DNA from: Lepidurus packardi
Lineage: Eukaryota; Arthropoda; Branchiopoda; Notostraca; Triopsidae
Direction: 5' to 3'
Assembly (NCBI GenBank): GCA_023053545.1
Contig: JAKZAN010000006.1
Span: 2,051,001 to 2,115,000, forward strand
DNA: 64,000 bases
The position numbers were made by a program, and so were the translations under genes. The notes under the pieces are model-generated. The model saw only the letters and a program-made list of their open reading frames with translations. It was not told where the DNA came from and searched no databases. Position 1 is the stretch's first letter. Each line of letters begins with the position of its first letter. Shown here one piece after another: positions 56,501-64,000 of the stretch.

Positions 56501-58151
56501 ATGGAGGCAGAAAATACAACAAAGCTGGGACAAGACTTTCGTCCATTTAAAAATTCAGACAGAAATGAGACTTCCATGGCTTTTATTAGCTCTTATCTTT
56601 ACAAACATTGATTCACTTTCTTCTTTTAAAGTGTGCACTCTCACTACGATTCCCAAAATGCATATCTTGAGCAATGTTGTTATTAGACCGCTAACATGGT
56701 TTGGTTTTCATTTTAATTCCGTGCAAGCAGCGCATCGAAGGATGAGAACGGTTACAAACTACTTCTTGCTGAATTTAAGCGTCTCCGATTTGCTTATGGC
56801 TGCCCTAAATTGCGCCTTCAACTTCCTCTACATGCTACTTAAAGACTGGCCGTTTGGGGAGACCTACTGTCGGTTCAACAACTTCGTCGCTAACGTTACA
56901 GTGGCCAACTCGGTTTTTACGCTGACTGCGACGTCCATCGATAGGTACAGTTCGAAAAACGACACATTTTAAGCATTTTGGTCCATGAGCTCCTAATCTT
57001 GAGAGACAATGCTGGGAAATCCCATCACATAATTTCTCTTTTTCAGATATCTGGCCATCGTGAGACCGTTACAGCCCCGAATGTCACGCTTTAATACTCG
57101 GATAATTTTATTGATTATTTGGGTGTCAAGCATGCTTTTAGCTTTGCCTTGCTTGCTTTACTCCACCACACGCACATTTAAGTACAGTAATTAATTATAA
57201 TTTTGGTAGGAGTAAAGCAAAAATGTTGTTTATTATTTACGGGTATGATATATAGAGGAGCAAATGGCGTGGAAAGCACATATTGTCTGCTCGAATGGCC
57301 CGACGGAGTTGCTGTCCTGTCGGAAACTGATTACGTGTACGTAATTATTAAAATTGGTGCTCAAAGCCCCTGTACTGATTACCAGTCGCTAATAGCATGA
57401 TTATTTCATTCCAAAGATACAATTTGCTCTTTCTGGCACTGACGTATCTAGTACCGATTTTGGCAATGCTGGTTTGTTATACTGTGATTGGAAGAGTGCT
57501 ATGGGGCACACCCTTTGTGGGGGAACTTAGTTTGCGACACGTTGAAAACATGCGATCGAAACGAAAAGTACGAACTGCTTGCGAAAACTTTTTAAACAGG
57601 AAACCGCTGTGCTGATATTACCTATATCTTGTCTGTGCAGGTCGTCCGAATGTTTATAGTCCTGGTAACATTCTTCGCTCTGTGCTGGTTACCATACCAT
57701 ATGTACTTTATCTACGCATACCTTGACAAGAATGTAATCAGAGGACCCTACGTCCAACATATCTACCTGGGCTTCTACTGGCTAGCAATGTCTAATGCGA
57801 TGGTCAATCCTTTAATTTACTACTGGCTCAATGCAAGGTAACGTGCTCCCAATTATATCAAACATCGAATGTAACTCTCATACTAGGTTTCGACAATACT
57901 TTCGTCGGCTCATTTGCCTTTGTGAAAAGAAACCCAGGGACATTACCACCCAGGGGCATTGGTATAACAACACAGGGGAGCGGCGACAAAACAAAGAGGT
58001 CGAATTACATCTCATTCGGTACGTGATATATTGGAACACAAATGAGTCGCTATGGTTAAGTCAGGCAACACAAAATATTCGTTTAGTTTTGTCGTGCGTC
58101 ATTGAACGTCCGAGAAGATTAAGTCTATCTTTTTTTCCCTGTCGCTTCTAA
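53588..58151 (+). CDS. Tachykinin-type neuropeptide receptor (class A GPCR, DTKR/TKR99D-like)
   Basis: Exon 1 (53588-54069) encodes a long N-terminus with several N-glycosylation sites and TM1 (FIAVAGNAIVIWIVL). After a 2.66-kb intron, exon 2 (56731-56944) gives AHRRMRTVTNYFLLNLSVSD and ends at the DRY-region codon. Later exons start at 57047, about 57255, about 57419, about 57642 and about 57889. They carry SIDRYLAIVRPL, LLEWPDG, YLVPILAMLVCYTVIGRVLW, SKRKVVRMFIVLVTFFALCW, LPYHMYFIYAY and LAMSNAMVNPLIYYW. The sequence RMRTVTNYF, SKRKVVRMF and YVQHIYLGFYWLAMSNAMVN match Drosophila DTKR closely. It should couple tachykinin-related peptides to Gq/Gs at the plasma membrane. The C-terminal end after RRLICLC is uncertain and may be spliced differently. 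Confidence 0.9.
54935..55447. mobile_element. Tigger/pogo-like MITE in intron 1 of the tachykinin receptor
   Basis: A 513-bp element has inverted ends CAGTGAAAACCGCTTAGCACG-like on the left and the complement of TAGTGAAAATTGCTTAACACG on the right, with TA on both sides (54933-54934 and 55448-55449). CAGTGAAA ends and TA targets are typical of pogo/Tigger elements. It has no transposase frame. Internally it carries a short ATAAC tandem run near 55014 and a perfect 22-bp direct repeat at 55287-55330. Confidence 0.82.
55287..55330. repeat. Perfect 22-bp tandem duplication inside the MITE
   Basis: Positions 55287-55308 and 55309-55330 are identical (each begins AATGTCTTGAATATTAAC), probably a recent replication slip in the element. 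Confidence 0.9.
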
Positions 58152-58920
58152 CTACAGTAGTTTCACCATCCAATGCGATCGATAACAATTCAAACACGTT
58201 TTCTATAGCGGCGAGTTCCTTTCAAGTTTTAAGGAAACCCCACATCCATAATCATTTACATTATCTTATTAATTTCGTCAGTCGTCACGTTGCATATTTG
58301 GTAAAGGCTAAATAAGATACTAATTAAGCAAAACAATAACACAAATTATTCGTATTGTTTACAAAGCACCCTTTTTGTGAGAGCCCAATCTTAGCGAGAA
58401 GATTTTCATAGATTTAATAACCCGCCTGCATAGTTGCTTTCGTTTTTTTGCAATCACATCCGTTAAACATAATCACAAAAAAGTGGGAACTACAGACAAA
58501 CAGTTCCAGGATATCCGCGAATTGACGTTTATTTTTCTTAGGATTGCACAGCGGCCAATCCATATACTAACACAACAATCAACTCGACGTAAAGAAGCGT
58601 CAATGTAACCAATGCTTCATAATATTTTGCTGTCAATTACATAAACCATCACGTCTCCCCTAATGAAGACAAAACAAAAATAATCAATCAATCAGGGATA
58701 TAGTGCAACCTGTAAGGTAGAGTAAATACAATTATCTCATCACTTTAGGCCTGACTGTATGAAAATAATCGTTAAGAATATATATTTACACTAAAATGTA
58801 ATTTCTCTCATTACCCTTTTGTGATAATAGCTTATGTCCGTTAATCATTTGCATTACATACTCAAGTTTCCATTAAAATTATATTTTCGAACAATTCTAC
58901 TTCTGTCACTGAACAGTGTT
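58152..58920. other. Convergent intergenic stretch between receptor and cadherin
   Basis: 769 bp, AT-rich, between two convergent 3' ends. No exon or repeat was recognised. Confidence 0.55.
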
Positions 58921-61900
58921 TTATAGCTCCGTTCGCTTGCCATTGCTGTTACCGAAGCTAAAATTGGAATTCAATTCGTCATAAATCGCTTCTTCACCGA
59001 AATCACTTTCCGGTTCTGCCAATTCCGGTGGTGATGGAGCACGTCGCTTGCCAGTACCCGTGAAATCTTTGGCATTTAGATGGTTCAGCTGTGAAGAAGT
59101 GTCCATAGCAAAAAGCGGATTTGTACGTGCGTTCTGTTGCAGGGGGAATGCGTTGAAATTAGGTTCACTGGGCCGGCGGGTGTCCCGAGCATTGCTCGGT
59201 TCATATGGTTCCAAATTGGGAGCGCTAAACTTTCGTACAGCGGCACGGTTGACAGCCGCGGGAGAGGATTTTGGCTTTTTTGATGATTCCGGCTTTAGAC
59301 GGTCTGGTTCGTAACCTTTATTCTTATACTGACGGAATTCCGGGTTGTCTTCTACTCCAATCAGAACAGAGTCTCCACTACTCTGACTACGAACAAAATG
59401 ACAAAAAAACAGACAAAACAATGACACGATTTACAACCTCTTTCGAACGCGTCCGTAGAAAGACTTAAGACAAACTTAGTTATACCTAACGGCGTCGTCC
59501 TGAGGAAGAACTCGCTCATCAGCATTCCAAATTGGATTAGAGCCCTCGATGGCATGCTTGTTCGTATTAGGCACTGTTGCGCCGGCACGGTTTAAGCCAG
59601 AGTCTTGGGACCCAAACTGAGTAGCGCTTAGAGCTTTTACGCGTCGGCTTAATCTTTAACAAAAAGTCAACAAAAATAAAACACAATAAGTAATCCGAAT
59701 ATTGCTAGACAAAGGAATCAGATATTGTCGCCTACTCATTGGAGCGCATCAGAACGATGAAAAGCAAGATGACGAGCGGAACCAGGGCCACGCAGATGAC
59801 AATAAAAAGTATAAAGAACGTCTGGTCTTTGACATCCTCGGACGGATTTACGGTTCGAATCTCATCCAATGACAAACCAATCGCAGTGAACTTCGTCCTT
59901 AGCAACGACGTTTTAGTGAAGTTATTTTTCAATCTACAATTAATATCCTTGTAATGAAAGAAAACTTTCTTAAGAAATATCCCGTCTACTTTTCAATTTC
60001 CGTCTTCGGAACAGGTTCACTTTTTTTGTCGTCGATAAAATGCGAAAAGACTTTGGTACGATTATTGTCCGGATAGCTCGTTTGACCTTGGCTTATGCTC
60101 TCGACATTGCAAGCATATTCATAAACATCCGTAAAAATCTGCTCAATCTGAGACGGAAAATTATTTGTCACGTGACAAGTGTACGTGGGGGAAAGAAATA
60201 ACTTACGTCCAGTCTGTGGAATTCGACAGTTTCCAGCGGGTCCAAGAAATAAATCGTGACTTGGTTTTCGTCCACGTTGACAATATAGATTTTTAACGTA
60301 GCTCTTGAGCTATGGCTTACTTTATCCGTAGCTTGTACCATACACTCAAAGTAACCTCTCATATCTGGTTGTACGGTGAATCGGGCACTAATGATTCCAG
60401 TCTGTGGATCCAATTTGAATGGTACGTTGGTAGTACTAGTCATAGCCGTTTGCAGCGATTGATCCGAAATGGTAAAAGCACCTTGCAATGTATACGAAAT
60501 AGTGTCATCTTCATCCGGATCGGAAGCCTGGACTCGTACTACATCTCCGGGGCTATTGGGCCAAATACCACCCGATACTACGTTGCTCCAGAATACTGGC
60601 GCATTATCGTTCACATCCTGGATCTAAGATTAACAAAACGATACAGCAATGGGTATGTCAACAACAAAGCAGTAAATTACAGTGACGTTAATGCGCAAAA
60701 ATGAATTCGGGCTGGGATCTGCCATAATAAGGCTGGTTGGTTCAGTGCCATTCGTGACTTGGATAAGTACATACAGGTTTTGTTGTGCTGGATCTTCCCG
60801 GTCCAATTCCATTTTAGTGCAGATAATGGGTTCAGAAGGGTTAACACTGAAGTACTCCACATTGCCACCTGTTTAAAAGAGAACGTTAATTTTGTCAATA
60901 TTCATATACAAAATTTCATATAGTTGCGCTTGGACACTTACCAACGACAAAATAAACAACTGGGTCTCCTTTCTCATCGGGCAGTAAATTTGCGTTATCT
61001 AGATCATAGGCTGAGCGAAAGCCCTGGCACGAAATGTTGTTTTCTATAGCGAATTTGGTCAAAATTTTTAGAAATAAAATATAGTCCTTTCTTTTTTTTT
61101 TCTTTACCTAGAAACGTCATAGATTGAGAGGTGATATTAAACACTGGATCATACTTGCTTTCAGCCCTCACATAAAGGATCAAACTCGTGGGAACACTAT
61201 TCGCCTCTGGCACACCGTGATCGGTAGCAACTACATTTAACTGTGATGAATCCATTAGCAACGTATTAAACGTTTTAGGATCTACAATCATACCGTGTAA
61301 TTGTTGGCTTGACCTTTATTGAGAGCTTTGATCAGCGTTACTAAGCCAGTCTTAGAATTTAAATCAAAAGTGTCCGTCGCAACTTTCAAAGATTCTAAAA
61401 AATGTTACAGCATGAATGGCAAATAAATTTCCGTGAATCTCGCCTACCTGTGCCCCATACGTACGTAACAAGTGCATTGTCTCCCGTATCGGTATCATTA
61501 GCATAAAAGACTAAGCTCTTTAAAGACATGGAATCGCCGGTATAGTACTTCACTGGAGTATTTACCGCATTGGTCTAGGAAGATCATTATTAAGAAAATT
61601 AATCCGATTTTAATAGTACTCACTTCTTGCACATAAACGATGGTTCCTTTCTGAGCAGGAAACTGGAAGATTGGGCTATTATCATTTTCGTCAGTTACAC
61701 ATATCACGTAGCTTTCGCTACTTTCTTTCGGCGGCGTGCCGTTATCGGAAGCCTAACATAAAATGAAAATATTAAACATTAATTCTGTAGCGTTTTAACG
61801 ACTTAACTTACTTGAATTTTCAGGGTATAATTGCCAACATTACCCCTTAAGTTCTCAGAGTCTACAGTAACCACTGCACCCTGACTGGTGGAGTCAACTC

Positions 61901-64000
61901 GGAAAAACTCACTGGTACCCAACAACTTGTAGTTGATTGTGCTTCTCGGGGTGTCGGGTTCGTCAATGTCAGTTGCTTGTATCGTAATCACTTGGGTATC
62001 CTACGTAAATCTGAACTTAAAAACTAACACATACTAGATGGCTGAGATGTCGTTTTCATTCTTGTTAATCGCGTTTGTCTAAGACGACAACGTAGCAGGA
62101 AGCACGAATACGAAAAGGCAAAAAAAGAGCGGGTGGCACAAGTTGGGGTGGTACAAGGGTAGCACAAGTTGCAAGTAATGACCAACAATTAGTTTCTTAC
62201 TTTAGGTTTTCCTTCGCCTACGAACGCGTAACAACCACTTGTTGGTGGCTTAGGCAAAACTGGTTCATTATCGTTGACATCCAACAAATTAACAGTAATA
62301 CGGGTGCTGTTAACATTACTTCCAGCTAGCATTTGAAAACACAAGTTTGTGTTTCAGAAAAAGATTTTTGACAGTTATAAGATCACTTACAGTAGGCTCC
62401 ATACTGAAAATTATCCCTAGCATCGATGAAAAACAAGTACTGCTTCTTTCCCTTGTCGAAGTCAAACAAGTTCGAGTTCTTGACGGTCACAACTCCTGTT
62501 GCACTATTAACTTCAAACTCGTCCATGCCTTCAACGTTGTTTTGCGAAAAAATGTACATGATGTTCCCATAAAATCCTAATAAACAGGAAATACGAGAAT
62601 TATCATTCACAAGGCTGAAATAAATGCCGAGGGAGACGTGAAGACTAACCTTCGTCTTCATCTTCGGCAGCCACAGTTGTAATAATTGTTCCGTTGGGAG
62701 CATCTTCGGCTATGTCTTTGCTTGGCGGAAAATCCACAAAGTGAGGGGTAACGTCATTAACATCACCGACACGGATAACAATTTCAGTGGAGGTGGTTAA
62801 AGGAGGGTCATCGTTATCAGAAGCTCTAATTACACAGGTAATATTCGGAGTGGTTTCTCTATCAATGGACTTCGCAATCACAGCTCCCGTGGTCGAGTTT
62901 ACTTCAAGCAATCCATCGCCAAACGTGCACGAGCTAAACAGGATGTATGACAAAGTTATTTATTAGACGTCATTATTTTTTTAAGCTTACTCCAAATTAT
63001 ACGTGATGACATTATTCGCGTTTTCGTCAACGTCCGTGGCGCGAACTTGGTTGACTATAGTGTCATCTGGCTTATTTTCTTGGATTTCCCAATCGGTATA
63101 CTTTTCAAGGAAAGTGGGCGGATTGTCATTGACGTCACCAACTGTGATGCTTAGTGTCAATTTCGCAATGGGAACGCCTGCTTCAGTATTTTTGTCTTCA
63201 ACTTGTATAACCAAATCAACAGAATCAAATCGTTCACGGTCAGGGCTTAATGTACCCACAAAAACTTCCGCCGTAATACTTCCATCCGCTTCGTTTGTTG
63301 GCTTGACAGTAAAGCACCTGCAATGAGAAAGATACATGTGCCTTTTGAGTTTTATATTCGAAGAGTCTCGGAACATACTTAGTAAAGTCATAATCAGCTG
63401 AGGTTTGTACAGGCGCATTATTGCGTCTGAATTTACTTTCGGCAAAATTAATCGAAACCACCAAATCGGGTTTTGTATCCGCATCGGAAGCCGTAATTCC
63501 TGTCATCACGACTGTGTCAAGTTCACAATTTTCTATGACGATGCCAGTATTGTTTATCTAGTATGCAATTGAACATTCAGTACCAAAGTATGGACAATTT
63601 GATCATATACAGTGGTGATTTTTGGTGGGGTATCATTAACATCCAAGAGATTGATGGTTAACGTCGCTGTCGTCTTGTAGGTCGTGTTAACTATGAAAAT
63701 TGTATTAGAATCGCCGTACTATAAATTACGGCCATAATGTAGCTGACTTACACTCATCTTTGCCATCGGCTAGTTGTAAGGTTATTTCCCACTTCTCTTG
63801 ATTTTCCCTGTCAAAAAGTTGCGCCGCTGTGTAAGTAACCGTTCCGTCTTGACTTATGGCAAAAGATTTAGAATAGTCCGTTTGCACCAAAGAATAACTA
63901 ATAAAATAAATATAGTGGACTTTCCCTGAAGTTGAGAGCATAATAGATACATTAAACTGGCGGCACCAAATTCTGGTGACACATCTTCGTCAGCGCCCTT
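58921..64000 (-). CDS. Non-classical cadherin, CDH23/Cad87A-like, 3' part
   Basis: The gene runs off the right edge, so its start is missing. From high to low coordinates the exons encode at least seven cadherin repeats, each with calcium-binding motifs: DVNDTPP (63600s), DVNDNPPTFLEK (63110s), DVNDVTPHF (62740s), DVNDNEPV (62270s), DENDNSPIFQF (61650s) and DVNDNAPVFW (60600s). After the last repeat comes a non-cadherin membrane-adjacent region (NQVTIYFLDPLETVEFHRLD to LRTKFTAIGLSLDEIRTV). A transmembrane helix follows (FILFIVICVALVPLVILLFI, about 59750-59810). The cytoplasmic tail has no catenin-binding region; it has short Asn-Pro-rich segments and ends KRTEL, a class I PDZ ligand. The membrane-adjacent region and PDZ end fit CDH23/PCDH15-type cadherins (Cad87A, Cad99C in flies). 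It should act in cell contacts or microvilli-like protrusions. Subfamily is uncertain. Confidence 0.85.

Noticed and set aside
56310..56730. Frame open upstream of tachykinin receptor exon 2
   Set aside because: It is continuous with the exon by chance. The receptor needs the TM1 exon at 53588-54069, and the splice acceptor at 56730 gives the exact DTKR-like junction.
62130..62175. Short imperfect GGTGGCACAAGTT-type repeats in a cadherin intron
   Set aside because: Only about three imperfect units of 13-15 bp, too few to call an array or a regulatory element.

Overview
The window is animal nuclear DNA, most likely from an arthropod and perhaps a crustacean; the species cannot be fixed from sequence alone. 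Every gene is split by GT-AG introns that are mostly 45 to 70 bp long. The gene set is metazoan: ATM, MOB1, METTL14, ODR4, an ATOH8/net bHLH factor, a DTKR-type tachykinin receptor and a long cadherin. Two peritrophin-type chitin-binding proteins and a Tequila/neurotrypsin-like mosaic protease point to Arthropoda. No bacterial operon, CRISPR array or phage gene is visible.

Left part (1-12.4 kb): the 3' part of a TTC3/DZIP3-like RING-H2 ubiquitin ligase (+), a trypsin-type secreted protease (-), and a gene-free stretch of about 3.8 kb leading to ATM. Centre-left (12.4-27.3 kb): a nearly complete ATM kinase gene (+) of roughly thirty small exons, with two related pogo/Tigger-like DNA transposon remnants in opposite orientation in two of its introns. 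Tail-to-tail with ATM are two small paralogous glycine-rich genes (-) of unknown function, then MOB1 (-).

Middle (27.3-40.8 kb): gene-poor DNA around one developmental transcription factor, net/ATOH8 (-). The hexamer GGCGCC is strongly clustered here, there is a 72-bp tandem duplication upstream of net, and a hAT-type MITE with a perfect 8-bp target duplication. A possible small single-membrane-span protein gene lies head-to-head with METTL14.

Right part (40.8-64 kb): METTL14 (+), a 91-residue single-domain peritrophin (+), an extracellular mosaic protease with chitin-binding, SRCR, C-type lectin, kringle, LDLa, PAN and trypsin domains (+), ODR4 (-, convergent), a tachykinin receptor (+) whose first intron carries a Tigger-like MITE, and the 3' half of a non-classical cadherin (-) that runs off the right edge.

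The genes are not an operon or pathway cluster. ATM, MOB1, METTL14 and ODR4 are independent housekeeping genes. The items most worth a second look are the inverted transposon pair inside ATM, the perfect E2F-type palindrome upstream of ATM, the GGCGCC cluster near net, the glycine-rich gene pair, and the domain combination of the mosaic protease. I did not find a convincing wholly new multi-gene system.
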